This document shows, in pieces, positions 19,419-29,767 of a DNA stretch of 64,000 nucleotides. The notes under the pieces are model-generated. The model was not told where the DNA came from, did no database searches, and was given only the letters and a program-made list of their open reading frames with translations. A program made the translations under genes and the position numbers. The stretch comes from Luteimonas granuli (GTDB lineage: Bacteria > Pseudomonadota > Gammaproteobacteria > Xanthomonadales > Xanthomonadaceae): assembly GCF_007795095.1 (NCBI RefSeq), contig NZ_CP042218.1, positions 310,001 to 374,000 on the forward strand, given 5' to 3'. The stretch's first letter is position 1, and each line of letters starts with the position of its first letter.

Positions 19419-21917
19419 TCAGTATTTCCGCTTGGCGCGCTTGGCCGGCTGCCCGCGCGGCGCGGGCGGCTTCGGCTCCCCGGCGCGGCGCAGGCCTTCC
19501 TCCACCAGCCTGAAGTCGATCTTGAGCTCTTCCACGCTGGCCTTCAGCACCACGATGCGCACCCGGTCGCCCAGCCGGTACTCGCGCTCGGAGCGCTGGC
19601 CGGTAAGTGTCTTGCGGATGGGATCGAAATGATAGAAGTCGTTGGGCAGCTGGGTCACGTGCACCAGGCCGTTGACCTTGGATTCGTCGAGCTCGACGAA
19701 CAGGCCGAAACTGGTCACGCCGCTGACCACGCCGTCGAACTCGCGTCCGACGTGTTCTTCCATCCAGGCCGCACGGTAGCGCTCGTCGACCTCGCGCTGG
19801 GCCTCGTCGGCGCGGCGCGAACGCTCCGAGCACTGCAGCGACAGCGCCGCCATTTCGTGCGCGGTATAGGTGTACTTCGCCACGTGTCCGCCAGCCAGCG
19901 CATGCTTGATCGCGCGGTGCACCAGGAGGTCGGCGTAGCGGCGGATCGGCGAGGTGAAGTGCGCGTAGGCCTCCAGCGCCAGACCGAAGTGGCCGATGTT
20001 GTCCGGGGCGTACACCGCCAGCGACTGGCTGCGCAGCAGCACCGACTCGAGCAGCGCGGCGTCGGGGCGGTCGCGCACGGTCTCCAGCAGCTTGCGGAAA
20101 TCCTTCGGCTGCACCTTCGCCCAGGGCGGAAGGCGCAGCTGGAACTCCTTCAGGAACTCCAGCAGGTCCGCGTACTTGCCCTCCGGCGGGCGGTCGTGGT
20201 CGCGGAACGGCGCCGGGATGCCGGTCTCCAGCAGGGCGTGCGCGGCGGCCACGTTGGCCGCGATCATGCATTCCTCGATCAGCTTGTGGGCGTCGTTGCG
20301 CTGGATCATGCCCGCCTGGGTGACCTCGCCCTGCGGGCCGAGCACGAAGCGCACCTCGCTGGTCTCGAAATCGATCGCGCCGCGCGCCTGGCGCGCCTTC
20401 TCGAACACCTTGTAGAGCTGGTGCAGGCGGCGCACCTGCTCGATCTGCGGGCCGATGAACGCGTGCGCGGCTTCACGGTCGGCGTCGGGGATGCCATCGC
20501 CCACGGCGTTCCAGACCTGGGTATAGGTCAGGCGCGCGTGCGAGTTCATCACCGCTTCGTGGAACGCGTAGGACACCAGCTGTCCGCGACGGTCGATCTG
20601 CATGTCGCAGGCGAAGCAGAGGCGGTCGACCCTGGGCTTCAGCGAGCAGATGCCGTTGGAGAGCGTCTCCGGCAGCATCGGCACCACGAAGCCGGGGAAA
20701 TAGACCGAGGTCGCGCGCTTCTGCGACTCCCCGTCCAGCGGCTCGCCCGGGCGCACGTAGTGCGAGACGTCGGCGATCGCCACGATGAGGCGGAAGCCGT
20801 CGCGATTGGGTTCGCAGTACACCGCGTCATCGAAGTCCTTGGCGTCCTCGCCGTCGATGGTCACCAGCGGCAGCTTCCGCAGGTCGAGGCGGCGGTCGGC
20901 GGTGGCGGAGTCGACGTCCACCGGCACCTCGGCGGCGGCGTCGAGCACCTCGGTCGGGAATTCATGCGGGATGTCGTAGCCGTGGATCGCGGCCTCGACC
21001 GCGATCGACGCGGTCAATCTGTCGCCCAGCACCGCGAGCACGCGGCCGATCGGCGGCCGATGGCTGTCGGGCGGGGTCACGATCTCGCAGACCACCAGCT
21101 GGCCGTCGCGCGCATCCAGGCGCTCGTCGGTCGGGACCTGCACGTTGCGCTGGATGCGGCGGTCGTCGGGCACCACGTAGCTGATGCCGTGCTCGAGCGC
21201 GAAGCGCCCGATCAGGCGGGTGACCCGGCGCTCCAGCACCTCGACGATCACGCCCTCGCGGCGGCCGCGGCGGTCGACCCCGGTGACGCTGCCGAGCACG
21301 CGGTCGCCGTGCATGACCTTGCGCATCTCGAACGGCGGCAGGAACAGGTCGTCGCCGACGCCGCTCTCGGGGCGCAGGAAGCCGAAGCCTTCCGGATTGG
21401 CGATCACCGTGCCGGGAATCAGGTCCGCGCGCGCCGCGGGCACGAAGCCGCGGCGGCGGTTCTTCAACACCTGGCCGTCGCGCAGCATCGCCGCCAGGCG
21501 CTTGTCGAGCGCCGCGGCGCGGTCGGGATCGGTCAGGCCGAGGATCTGCTGCAGGGCCTCGGCGTCCATCGGGCCGTCGGCGTCGGACAGCGCCTGCAGG
21601 ATCGCCTCGCGGCTGGCAATGGGGTTCTCGTAGCGGCTGGCTTCGCGCTGGGCCTGGGGATCGTCGAAGCCGCGGCGACCGCCCTTGCCCCGTTCCGGTG
21701 CCGGGGCGGGCGGCGCGGCTTCCGCGGTGCGCGGCTTCATGGCGCGAAGCAGGCCCGGGTCGGGCATCCACCCAGGTTGCGGGGCGGGCTTTGCCCTGGC
21801 CTTGCCGGCCGTGGCCGGGGCTCCCTTGCCAGGCGGCCCGGAGGCACGCTTCGCCTTCTCCGCAGGTGCGGAGCTCTTGCCGCGGCCGCTGCCGCGCTTC
21901 CCGGTGGTTTTCGTCAT
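19419..21917 (-). CDS. rnr: Ribonuclease R
   Basis: Processive 3'-5' exoribonuclease of the RNB/RNase II family, active on structured RNA. 832 aa. A Lys/Arg-rich N-terminal tail (TGKRGSGRGKSSAP, about residues 1-60) precedes a winged helix (ILQALSDADGPMDAEALQQI). Two cold-shock domains follow (PGTVIANPEGFGFLRPESG is the first). The RNB catalytic core has DGEDAKDFDDAVYCEPN and its acidic cluster. A C-terminal S1 domain (EFDGVVSGVTSFGLFVELDE, about 725-810) ends in a basic tail. The start is MTKTTGKRG at 21917; the frame stays open upstream, but that part covers the tRNA-Leu gene. tRNA-Leu is divergent, 124 bp away. Confidence 0.96.
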   Translation of the reverse strand: MTKTTGKRGSGRGKSSAPAEKAKRASGPPGKGAPATAGKARAKPAPQPGWMPDPGLLRAMKPRTAEAAPPAPAPERGKGGRRGFDDPQAQREASRYENPIASREAILQALSDADGPMDAEALQQILGLTDPDRAAALDKRLAAMLRDGQVLKNRRRGFVPAARADLIPGTVIANPEGFGFLRPESGVGDDLFLPPFEMRKVMHGDRVLGSVTGVDRRGRREGVIVEVLERRVTRLIGRFALEHGISYVVPDDRRIQRNVQVPTDERLDARDGQLVVCEIVTPPDSHRPPIGRVLAVLGDRLTASIAVEAAIHGYDIPHEFPTEVLDAAAEVPVDVDSATADRRLDLRKLPLVTIDGEDAKDFDDAVYCEPNRDGFRLIVAIADVSHYVRPGEPLDGESQKRATSVYFPGFVVPMLPETLSNGICSLKPRVDRLCFACDMQIDRRGQLVSYAFHEAVMNSHARLTYTQVWNAVGDGIPDADREAAHAFIGPQIEQVRRLHQLYKVFEKARQARGAIDFETSEVRFVLGPQGEVTQAGMIQRNDAHKLIEECMIAANVAAAHALLETGIPAPFRDHDRPPEGKYADLLEFLKEFQLRLPPWAKVQPKDFRKLLETVRDRPDAALLESVLLRSQSLAVYAPDNIGHFGLALEAYAHFTSPIRRYADLLVHRAIKHALAGGHVAKYTYTAHEMAALSLQCSERSRRADEAQREVDERYRAAWMEEHVGREFDGVVSGVTSFGLFVELDESKVNGLVHVTQLPNDFYHFDPIRKTLTGQRSEREYRLGDRVRIVVLKASVEELKIDFRLVEEGLRRAGEPKPPAPRGQPAKRAKRKY

Positions 21918-22000
21918 CCGGCGATTGTACGCGCGCGCCGTGGATGGTCCGTGGGCGGCAGCCATCCAGGGCGGAAGCGCCTGCCGCGCGACGCGGACCG

Positions 22001-22030
22001 TTGACAGAACCGACGCCGCAACGCACCATA
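22001..22030 (+). promoter_or_regulatory. Promoter of tRNA-Leu
   Basis: Consensus -35 TTGACA at 22001-22006, followed by a weak -10 around accata (22025-22030, 18-nt spacer). This places the start about 5-10 nt before the mature tRNA 5' end at 22042, as usual for tRNA genes. Confidence 0.55.
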
Positions 22031-22041
22031 CGCGCCCACCT

Positions 22042-22126
<85 letters not shown>

Positions 22127-22157
22127 AGGCACACGGCTCCGGCCACCGGAGACCACG

Positions 22158-22190
22158 AAAACCCGCGCATCAGCGCGGGTTTTCTGTTTT
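22158..22190 (+). terminator. Rho-independent terminator after tRNA-Leu
   Basis: Stem acccgcgc/gcgcgggt with loop atca (22161-22180), flanked by an A run on the left and tttctgtttt on the right. The A run means it can also act on the minus strand. The stop codon of the flavoprotein gene (22170-22172) lies in the loop. Confidence 0.85.
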
Positions 22191-23081
22191 CCGCGCGACG
22201 AACGGCAGGGCGTTGTGCGCGTGCGTGGCCGCGATGGCGGCATGCCCGACCGCGACGGAGATCTGGTTGAGCCCGCTGACCACGTCGCCGATGGCGTAGA
22301 GCCCGTCCAGTCGCGTCTTCTGGTCACCATCGACGATGATCTCGCCCTCGGGCGTGAGCGCGGCCCCCGCGCGCGCGGCGATGCCGGCGTTGGTGTCGTG
22401 GCCCAGGTAGACATACACCGCGTCGAGCACGACGCTGGCCCCGTCGGGCGCGACGTACCGGCAGCGCCGGCCGTCGAACTCGAGCCGGCCGCCGCCGGAT
22501 TGCCACTCCACCCCGGCGGCGCGCGCCTCCGCGCCGGCGGCACCGCCATCGTCGGCATCCAGCGGCAGCGCGTGGACGGCGGGCGAGTACGCGCGCAGGT
22601 ACTTCGCGTGCGCACCGATCGCATCGCCCGGCCCGTGCACGCCGATCACCTGGTCGCTGGCCTCGTAGGCGTCGCAGACCGCACACAGGCGCAGCGCACC
22701 GCAGGCCACGGCCTCCGGCACCCAGGAAGCATCGGGCAGGCGGTCGCGGAGCCCGGTGGCGAGGATCACCTTCCGCGCGCGCCAGGTGCGTGCGTCGGCA
22801 CCGACCTCGAAGCCCTCGTCGCAGGGAACGATCCGGTCCACGCTGGCGTCCTCGATGCGGGCATCCACCGAGAACGCCTGCTCGCGCATGCGGCGCAGCA
22901 GTTCGGCGCCCGAGACTCCATGCGGAAACCCGGGGCAGTTGTTGCTTTCCGGAATCCACCGCGCGCGGCTGTCACCGGCGTCCAGTACCAGGCAGCTGCG
23001 ATGGAAGCGGCGCAGGTAGCTGGCCGCGGTCAGTCCCGCCGGCCCGCCGCCGACGACGATCACGTCGATGAGGGCCGACAT
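22170..23081 (-). CDS. Thioredoxin-reductase-like NAD(P)/FAD oxidoreductase
   Basis: 303-aa two-dinucleotide-fold flavoprotein. FAD site: DVIVVGGGPAGLTAASYLRR (about residues 6-25). The redox motif CAVC (133-136) sits where thioredoxin reductase has CATC. The second dinucleotide fold, GVHGPGDAIGAHAKYLR, deviates from the GGGDSA consensus of TrxB, so its NADPH preference is uncertain. The FAD-closing motif is GLYAIGDVVSGLNQISVAVG. It resembles the TrxR-like family of low-molecular oxidoreductases more than housekeeping TrxB. It lies 11 bp behind a small hydrophilic-protein gene with which it is probably co-transcribed. The start MSALIDVIVVGG puts the FAD motif at the usual distance from the N-terminus. 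Its last codons overlap the tRNA terminator. Confidence 0.87.
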   Translation of the reverse strand: MSALIDVIVVGGGPAGLTAASYLRRFHRSCLVLDAGDSRARWIPESNNCPGFPHGVSGAELLRRMREQAFSVDARIEDASVDRIVPCDEGFEVGADARTWRARKVILATGLRDRLPDASWVPEAVACGALRLCAVCDAYEASDQVIGVHGPGDAIGAHAKYLRAYSPAVHALPLDADDGGAAGAEARAAGVEWQSGGGRLEFDGRRCRYVAPDGASVVLDAVYVYLGHDTNAGIAARAGAALTPEGEIIVDGDQKTRLDGLYAIGDVVSGLNQISVAVGHAAIAATHAHNALPFVARKTENPR

Positions 23082-23092
23082 GCCGTCCGCCT

Positions 23093-23296
23093 TCAGTCGC
23101 CATCTTCGGCGGGTTCCGGCGCGCTCTTGCGCTGCGTGCCGCCCTCGTGCAGCGGCATGGGATTCTTGCGCGTGGGCGACCATGCGTTGCGGTCGCCGGT
23201 GCCGTGCGGATAGGGGCGGTCCTCGCGGCCGGGTCGTTCATCCCGGGAGCGTTCTCGATCGGGCATGGCGGCGGTCTCCTGTTCCGTGCCGGACAT
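23093..23296 (-). CDS. Small hydrophilic, probably disordered protein
   Basis: 67 aa, very rich in Arg, Glu, Asp, Pro and Gly (MSGTEQETAAMPDRERSRDE, then KNPMPLHEGGTQRKSAPEP), with no hydrophobic core, signal or Cys. It ends 11 bp before the flavoprotein start, so the two are probably one transcript. Its start is 140 bp from the start of another small hydrophilic protein on the plus strand. It resembles short stress-related proteins annotated in Xanthomonads, but I cannot assign a function. It could also start at the internal ATG (residue 11). Confidence 0.5.
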   Translation of the reverse strand: MSGTEQETAAMPDRERSRDERPGREDRPYPHGTGDRNAWSPTRKNPMPLHEGGTQRKSAPEPAEDGD

Positions 23297-23334
23297 GCAT
23301 CCACCCTGCGCCGCGACGGTGCAAGGAGGCGTGA

Positions 23335-23616
<282 letters not shown>

Positions 23617-23619
23617 GCC

Positions 23620-24198
23620 ATGGCCGGACGCGTCGTCCCGGCCCTGCTGATCGTGGACATGATCGGGCTGTTCGACTTTCCGACCGCCGACCGCATCGCA
23701 CCCGCCGCCGTCCGCGCCGCGCGCAGCATCCACGTCCTGCGCAAGCGCTTCCGTGAGCGTGGCTGGCCGGTGATCTACGCCAACGACAACTTCGCGCGAT
23801 GGAAGTCGGACTTCCGCGAGCTCGTCGCCATGGCCGCGGCCACTGAAGGGGCAGCGCGCGAGATCGCTGCACGACTCGAGCCCGGGCCCGAGGACCACTA
23901 CCTGCTGAAGCCCAAGCACTCCGCCTTCCTCGCCACTGCACTGCCCGTGCTGCTGGCGAAGCTGGGCGTGCGCCGCCTGCTGGTCACGGGCATGGCGCTG
24001 GAAAGCTGCGTGCTCGCCACCGCCATCGACGCCAATGCGCGCGAGTTCGAAGTGGCGGTGGCGCGCGAGGCGGTGGCCGGGCAGCCGGCGCTGCGGCAGA
24101 GCACCTTCAGGGTCCTGGAAGGATCGAAGGCGGCGCGGCTGGTCTCCGCCAGCGCCGCGGAGGCCTGGTGCGGAAGGCCGGCGGCGGCCGACGCCTGA
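23620..24198 (+). CDS. Isochorismatase-fold cysteine hydrolase
   Basis: 192-aa soluble enzyme of the isochorismatase-like hydrolase superfamily. The catalytic triad can be placed as Asp13 (ALLIVDMIGLF), Lys97 or Lys99 (LLKPKHSAF) and Cys130 (LVTGMALESCVLAT). The cis-peptide strand before Cys is typical. The family covers nicotinamidases, N-carbamoyl hydrolases and many uncharacterised members. There is no conserved nicotinamidase metal triad (DxH near residue 50 is absent: YANDNF instead), so nicotinamidase is unlikely. The substrate is unknown. It is in an operon with the upstream small acidic protein gene; parC follows after 48 bp. Confidence 0.8.
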   Translation: MAGRVVPALLIVDMIGLFDFPTADRIAPAAVRAARSIHVLRKRFRERGWPVIYANDNFARWKSDFRELVAMAAATEGAAREIAARLEPGPEDHYLLKPKHSAFLATALPVLLAKLGVRRLLVTGMALESCVLATAIDANAREFEVAVAREAVAGQPALRQSTFRVLEGSKAARLVSASAAEAWCGRPAAADA

Positions 24199-24246
24199 GC
24201 GCGGCACCCCGGTAGAATCGGCGGTTCCGCTTCCGCGAACGCCTTC

Positions 24247-26490
24247 ATGAACGACCCCGTCCGACCCGCCTTCCACGGCTTCGAACAGATCCCCCTGCGC
24301 GAGTACGCCGAGCGCGCCTACCTCGACTACTCGATGTACGTGGTGCTCGACCGTGCCCTGCCCTTCATCGGCGACGGACTGAAGCCGGTGCAGCGGCGGA
24401 TCATCTACGCGATGAGCGAGCTGGGGCTGAACGCGGCCTCCAAGCCCAAGAAGTCCGCGCGCACCGTCGGCGACGTGATCGGCAAGTTCCATCCGCACGG
24501 CGACAGCGCCTGCTACGAGGCCCTGGTGTTGATGGCCCAGCCCTTCAGCTACCGCTACCCGCTGATCGAAGGCCAGGGCAACTTCGGCTCTCCCGACGAC
24601 CCGAAGTCATTCGCGGCCATGCGCTACACGGAGTCGAAGCTGACGCCGATCGCCGAAGTCCTGCTCGGCGAACTCGCCCACGGCACGGTGGACTGGGCGC
24701 CGAACTTCGACGGCACGCTCGAGGAACCGACCTGGCTCCCGGCGCGCCTGCCGCACCTGCTTCTCAACGGCACCACGGGCATCGCCGTGGGCATGGCCAC
24801 GGACGTGCCGCCGCACAACCTCAACGAGGTGGTCAGCGCCTGCGTGCGCCTGCTGGACGATCCCGACGCCACCGTGGCCGACCTCTGCGAGCACATCCGC
24901 GGCCCGGACTACCCCACCGAAGCCGAGATCATCACCCCGGCGGCCGACCTGCGCGCCATGTACGAGAGCGGCCACGGCAGCGTGCGTGCGCGCGCCACCT
25001 TCGTGAAGGAGGGCCAGAACATCGTGGTCACCGCGCTGCCCTACCAGGTCAGCCCGGGCAAGGTGATCGAGCAGATCGCGGCGCAGATGCGGGCGAAGAA
25101 GCTGCCCTGGCTGGAGGACATCCGCGACGAGTCCGACCACGCCAACCCGGTCCGCGTGGTGCTGATCCCGCGCTCGAACCGGATCGACGCCGGACAGCTC
25201 ATGGGCCACCTGTTCGCGACCACCGACCTGGAGAAGAGCTACCGGGTCAATCTCAACATCATCGGCCGCGACGGCCGGCCGCAGGTCAAGGACCTGCGCA
25301 CCCTGCTGCAGGAGTGGCTGTCGTTCCGGGCCGACACGGTCACCCGCCGCCTGCAGCACCGGCTGGACAAGGTCGAGCGCCGGCTGCACCTGCTGGAAGG
25401 CCTGCTGGTCGCGTTCCTCAACCTGGACGAGGTGATCCGCATCATCCGCACCGAGGACGAGCCGCGCGCGGTCCTGCAGGCGCGCTTCGCGCTCAGCGAC
25501 GAGCAGGTCGACTACATCCTCGAGACCCGCCTGCGCCAGCTGGCGCGCCTGGAGGAGATGAAGATCCGTGGCGAGCAGGACGAACTCGACCGCGAACGCG
25601 ACCAGCTCATCGCCACCCTCGGCAGCAGGGCGAAACTGCGCAAGCTGATCAAGGACGAGCTGCTGGCCGATGCGAAGAAATTCGGCGACGCCCGCCGCTC
25701 GCCCCTGGTCGCGCGCGGCGCGGCGCAGGCGCTGGCGGAGACCGACCTGGTGGCCAGCGAACCGGTCACCGTCGTGCTGAGCCAGAAGGGATGGGTGCGG
25801 GCGGCCAAGGGCCACGACGTCGACGCCTCGACCCTGTCCTATCGCGAGGGCGACGCGCTGCTGGCCTCGGTGCGCGGCCGCAGCACCCACCAGGTCGCCT
25901 TCCTCGACTCGACCGGCCGCGCCTACTCCACGCTCACCCACGGCCTGCCCTCGGCGCGCGGCAACGGCGATCCGCTTACCGGGCGCTTCTCGCCGGCGCC
26001 CGGCGCCACCTTCGTGGCCATGGCCACCGGCGAGGCCGACGCGCGCTTCGTGCTGGCCTCGTCGGCCGGCTACGGCTTCGTCACTCGCTTCGAGAACCTG
26101 ATCGGACGCCAGAAGGCCGGCAAGGCCATGATCAGCCTGCCCGAGGGCGCGCGCGTGCTCCAGCCGGCGCCGGTCGCCAGCGTCGAGGGCGACCGCATCG
26201 TGGCCGCGACCAGCGCCGGCCACCTGCTCGCCTTCCCGCTGTCGGAGTTGCCGGAGCTGGACCGTGGCAAGGGCAACAAGATCATCGAGATCCCGAAGGC
26301 CAAGCGCGGCACCGAGCGCGTAGTGTCCGTGGCTGCGGTGCCCGAGGGTGGCAGCCTGCTGGTCCATTCGGGCGCGCGCACCATGACCCTGTCCTGGCGC
26401 GACCTCGAGGCCTGGCTCGGCGCGCGCGGCAGCCGCGGTGGCCTGCTGCCGCGCGGCTGGCAGAAGGTCGACGCGCTTTCGGTGGAATGA
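24247..26490 (+). CDS. parC: DNA topoisomerase IV subunit A
   Basis: Catalytic subunit of topoisomerase IV, which decatenates replicated chromosomes together with ParE. 747 aa. Catalytic tyrosine Tyr127 is in [10 protein letters not shown]. The quinolone-resistance region reads [15 protein letters not shown], with Ser87 and Glu91 (the equivalents of E. coli Ser80 and Glu84) unchanged. The breakage-reunion domain runs to about 460. The C-terminal beta-propeller repeats (for example [17 protein letters not shown] and [19 protein letters not shown]) have no GyrA-box QRRGGKG, which separates it from GyrA. The stop overlaps the tpm start. A TAGAAT -10-like box lies at 24213-24218. Confidence 0.96.
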   Translation: MNDPVRPAFHGFEQIPLREYAERAYLDYSMYVVLDRALPFIGDGLKPVQRRIIYAMSELGLNAASKPKKSARTVGDVIGKFHPHGDSACYEALVLMAQPFSYRYPLIEGQGNFGSPDDPKSFAAMRYTESKLTPIAEVLLGELAHGTVDWAPNFDGTLEEPTWLPARLPHLLLNGTTGIAVGMATDVPPHNLNEVVSACVRLLDDPDATVADLCEHIRGPDYPTEAEIITPAADLRAMYESGHGSVRARATFVKEGQNIVVTALPYQVSPGKVIEQIAAQMRAKKLPWLEDIRDESDHANPVRVVLIPRSNRIDAGQLMGHLFATTDLEKSYRVNLNIIGRDGRPQVKDLRTLLQEWLSFRADTVTRRLQHRLDKVERRLHLLEGLLVAFLNLDEVIRIIRTEDEPRAVLQARFALSDEQVDYILETRLRQLARLEEMKIRGEQDELDRERDQLIATLGSRAKLRKLIKDELLADAKKFGDARRSPLVARGAAQALAETDLVASEPVTVVLSQKGWVRAAKGHDVDASTLSYREGDALLASVRGRSTHQVAFLDSTGRAYSTLTHGLPSARGNGDPLTGRFSPAPGATFVAMATGEADARFVLASSAGYGFVTRFENLIGRQKAGKAMISLPEGARVLQPAPVASVEGDRIVAATSAGHLLAFPLSELPELDRGKGNKIIEIPKAKRGTERVVSVAAVPEGGSLLVHSGARTMTLSWRDLEAWLGARGSRGGLLPRGWQKVDALSVE

Positions 26491-27155
26491 TGGAGCCCGG
26501 CTTCTGGCACGAGCGCTGGCGCGAGGGCCGCATCGGCTTCCACCAGGCATCGGTCACGCCGCAGCTCGAGCGTCACTGGGACGCGCTGGGGCTGCCGGCC
26601 GGCAGCACCGTGTTCGTGCCGCTGTGCGGCAAGAGCCTGGACATGCGCTGGCTGGCGGACCGCGGCCACCGGGTGCTCGGCGTCGAGCTGTCCGACATCG
26701 CCGTCCGCGACTTCTTCGCCGGGCAGGGGCTGGTGCCTTCCCTGCAGGAAACGGTGTTCGGCGTGCATCATGCGGCCGGCCCGTTCGAGATCATCGTGGG
26801 CGACGCCTTCGCGCTCGACCGCGAGACTCTGGCGGACTGTGCCGGCGTCTTCGACCGGGCCGCGCTGATCGCGCTGCCACCCGACATGCGACGTCGCTAT
26901 GCCGCCACCACCTGGGCCGCGCTGCCCGGGGGCTGCCGGGGATTGCTCGTGACACTGGAGTATCCGCAGACGGAGAAGGCCGGGCCGCCGTTCGCGGTCG
27001 AGGCGGCGGAGGTCGAGGCGCTGTTCGGCGGAGACTGGTCGCCCGTCCTGCTCGAGCGCGCCGACATCCTTCCCGCAGAGCCGCGCTTCATCGACGCCGG
27101 CGTCAGTTCGCTGACGACCTCGGTCTGGCGGCTGGAGCGGCACCCCCGGCCCTGA
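26490..27155 (+). CDS. tpm: Thiopurine S-methyltransferase
   Basis: 221-aa SAM-dependent methyltransferase. The start [19 protein letters not shown] is the signature of bacterial TPMT, which acts on thiopurines and, in pseudomonads, on selenium and tellurium oxyanions. STVFVPLCGKSLDMRWLADRG is the SAM-binding loop (motif I), and VLGVELSDIAVRDFFA the acidic motif II. AGVFDRAALIALPPDMR is motif IV. An overlapping ATGATG allows a start one codon earlier (26487); either overlaps the parC stop. The physiological substrate cannot be read from the context. Confidence 0.92.
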   Translation: MEPGFWHERWREGRIGFHQASVTPQLERHWDALGLPAGSTVFVPLCGKSLDMRWLADRGHRVLGVELSDIAVRDFFAGQGLVPSLQETVFGVHHAAGPFEIIVGDAFALDRETLADCAGVFDRAALIALPPDMRRRYAATTWAALPGGCRGLLVTLEYPQTEKAGPPFAVEAAEVEALFGGDWSPVLLERADILPAEPRFIDAGVSSLTTSVWRLERHPRP

Positions 27156-27240
27156 CAGCCGGCGCGGAACCCCGGACGCACTGGAATCCGGCCGTCGCGG
27201 GGACCGCATTACAATGCGGCGGGGCTTCGGGGGAAACACC

Positions 27241-29694
27241 ATGCTTCGCTGGACCTTGCGGATCGCGCTGCTGTCGGCGGCACTTGCCGTATTCGTGCTG
27301 CTGGCCGCCTGGTGCGCGCTGCGCGGGAGCCTGCCGCAGATCGACGGCGAAGCCGCGCTGGCGGGGCTCTCGGCACCGGTCTCCGTATCGCGCGACGCGC
27401 TGGGCGTGGTGACGGTCGAGGCCGCCGGAGAAACCGACGCGATGCGCGCGCTGGGCTACGTGCACGCGCAGGAACGCTTTTTCGAGATGGACCTGATGCG
27501 GCGGTCCCCGGCCGGCGAACTGTCCGCACTGTTCGGTCCGATGGCGCTCGACGCCGACCGCGCGCACCGCGTGCACCGCATGCGTGCCCGGGCCCGGACG
27601 GCGGTCGACGCCGCCTCCGTCGCGGAGCGCGAACTGCTCGCCGCCTATGCGGAAGGCGTCAACGCCGGGCTGGGCGCGCTGCGCGCGCGGCCCTGGGCCT
27701 ACCTGCTTCTCCGCGCCAGGCCGGAGCCGTGGCGCGCCGAGGATTCGGTGCTGGTCGGGTACGCCATGTACTTCGACCTGCACGACGCGGCCAACGCCCG
27801 CGAGCTGGCCCTGTGGAAGATCCGGCCGCACCTGCCCCAATCGCTGTACGCGCTGGTGACGCACCCCGGTTCGGCCTGGGATTCGCCGCTCGTGGGTCCG
27901 GCGCTCGGCGATGCGGTGCTGCCCGCGCCGGAGATCCTGGACCTGCGGGCGCTTGCCGCGGCGGGCGACGGGGGCGCCGATCGCCGCTCCGGCCCGACGC
28001 CGGTCGAAGCCCTCGAGCCGGCCGCGCCGGGCAGCAACAACTTCGCCGTCGCCGGCAGCCTGACCGCGCACGGTGCGGCGATCGTCGCCGACGACATGCA
28101 CCTCGGCCTGCGCGCGCCCGGCATCTGGTTCCGGGCACGGCTATCCTATTCCGATCCGCGCGCGCCCGGCGGCCGCATCGATGTCTCCGGCTTCACCCTG
28201 CCCGGCCTTCCGGCGGTGATCGTCGGCAGCAACGGCCACGTCGCCTGGGGCTTCACCAACAGCTATGGCGACTACCTGGACTGGGCGCTGGAGCGGCCAT
28301 GCGCCGTGCGCGGCATCGCCGCGCAGCGGGTCGCAGCCATCGAGCCCCTGGCACCGGCCGGGAAGGCCGCGAACGCCGGAAATCCCGACGACTGCGTCGA
28401 ACTGGCGGCCCATCGGGAACTGATCGGGGTCGCGGGCGCCGACCCGGTCGAGTTCGTGGTCGAGGAATCCGCCTGGGGGCCGGTGATGCACGAAGCGGAC
28501 GGCGGCCGCGTGCTGAGCCTGCGCTGGACCGCGCACCTGCCCGGTGCGATCAACCTGGGCCTGCTGTCGCTGTCCCGGGCGGCGGACGTGGAACAGGCGC
28601 TGGTGCTCGCCCGGGACATCGCGCTGCCCAGCCAGAACCTGGTGATCGGCGACAGCGGCGGGCGCATCGCGTGGCGCGTGCTGGGCCCGATCCCGCAGCG
28701 CGGCGCCTCCTGCGAAGCGCTCGCCCCGGTCGCCACCACGGGCAACGCCGCCTGCGCGCCCTGGGGAATGAGCACGCGCATCGGCCCGACCCTGGCATCG
28801 CCCACCGCCGACCGCATCTGGACCGCCAATTCGCGGGTGGTGGATGGCGCGGCGCTCGCCACGATCGGCGACGGTGGCTACGTCAACGGCGCCCGGGGCG
28901 CGCAGATCCGCGACGCGCTGCGGGCGGTCGAACGCTTCGACGAGTCCGCCCTGCTCGCCATCCAGCTCGACGACCGGGCCCTGTTCCTGCAGCGCTGGCA
29001 CGACCTGCTCGGCGAACGCGCCCGGGTCCAGGGAACGCCCGCCCTGACCGCGCTGGCGGAGGCCGGCGCGGACTGGGACGGTCGCGCCTCCATCAACTCC
29101 ACCGGCTACCGGCTGGTGCGCGCATGGCGACTGGCCGTGAACGAGCGGATCGCCAAGGGCCTGCTGGCACCGGCGCGCGACGCCCTGGGCGAGGAGTTCA
29201 CGATGCCGGCGCTGCCGCAGCTCGAGGGCGTGGCATGGCCCCTGGTCACGCAGCGTCCCGGGCACCTGTTGCCGGCTGCCCACGCCAGCTGGGACGCGCT
29301 GTTCGAGGATGCCGCGGTCCAGGTGCGTGACGGACTCGCAGCGCTGGGTCCGCTCGCCGAACGCAGCTGGGGCGAGGCCAACATCGCGCGTATCTGCCAT
29401 CCGCTGTCCGCCGCCCTCCCGGGGCGGCTGCGCCGGCACCTCTGCATGCCGGCGGATCCGCTGCCGGGCGATGTCCACATGCCGCGGGTCCAGGCGCCGT
29501 CGATGGGCGCGTCGCAGCGGATGGTGGTGGCACCCGGCCGCGAGGCCGATGGCATCATCCACCAGCCCGGCGGCCAGAGCGGCCATCCCCTGTCACCGTT
29601 CTGGGGCGCGGGGCACGCGGACTGGGTGCAGGGTCGTCCTTCGCCGTTCCTGCCCGGAGCGGCGGCGCACTCGCTGGTGCTCGCGCCGCGCTGA
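27241..29694 (+). CDS. Penicillin-acylase-family N-terminal nucleophile hydrolase
   Basis: 817 aa. A signal anchor (LRIALLSAALAVFVLLAAWC, about residues 6-25) directs export. The alpha-subunit region shows DALGVVTVEA and ALGYVHAQERFFEMDLMRR, the standard opening of this family. Autoprocessing would occur before Ser265 in AAPGSNNFAV, the new N-terminal nucleophile of the beta subunit. Further family segments: ADDMHLGLRAPGIWFRARL, LPGLPAVIVGSNGHVAWGFTN and LPSQNLVIGDSGGRIAWRVLG. Members hydrolyse penicillins, cephalosporins or acyl-homoserine lactones. The substrate cannot be told from sequence. ATG 27241 is chosen over 27214 because the membrane segment begins right after it. It stands alone between tpm and an exported protein gene. 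Confidence 0.93.
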   Translation: MLRWTLRIALLSAALAVFVLLAAWCALRGSLPQIDGEAALAGLSAPVSVSRDALGVVTVEAAGETDAMRALGYVHAQERFFEMDLMRRSPAGELSALFGPMALDADRAHRVHRMRARARTAVDAASVAERELLAAYAEGVNAGLGALRARPWAYLLLRARPEPWRAEDSVLVGYAMYFDLHDAANARELALWKIRPHLPQSLYALVTHPGSAWDSPLVGPALGDAVLPAPEILDLRALAAAGDGGADRRSGPTPVEALEPAAPGSNNFAVAGSLTAHGAAIVADDMHLGLRAPGIWFRARLSYSDPRAPGGRIDVSGFTLPGLPAVIVGSNGHVAWGFTNSYGDYLDWALERPCAVRGIAAQRVAAIEPLAPAGKAANAGNPDDCVELAAHRELIGVAGADPVEFVVEESAWGPVMHEADGGRVLSLRWTAHLPGAINLGLLSLSRAADVEQALVLARDIALPSQNLVIGDSGGRIAWRVLGPIPQRGASCEALAPVATTGNAACAPWGMSTRIGPTLASPTADRIWTANSRVVDGAALATIGDGGYVNGARGAQIRDALRAVERFDESALLAIQLDDRALFLQRWHDLLGERARVQGTPALTALAEAGADWDGRASINSTGYRLVRAWRLAVNERIAKGLLAPARDALGEEFTMPALPQLEGVAWPLVTQRPGHLLPAAHASWDALFEDAAVQVRDGLAALGPLAERSWGEANIARICHPLSAALPGRLRRHLCMPADPLPGDVHMPRVQAPSMGASQRMVVAPGREADGIIHQPGGQSGHPLSPFWGAGHADWVQGRPSPFLPGAAAHSLVLAPR

Positions 29695-29767
29695 GCGGCA
29701 TCATCACCCATTCAGGCCATCCCGGCAGACTGGCCGCACACGCTCTCCGGATCGAGGAAACACGCCC

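Noticed and set aside
18546..22004. 1152-codon plus-strand frame across rlmB and rnr
   Set aside because: Antisense shadow of two confirmed genes; no family similarity visible.
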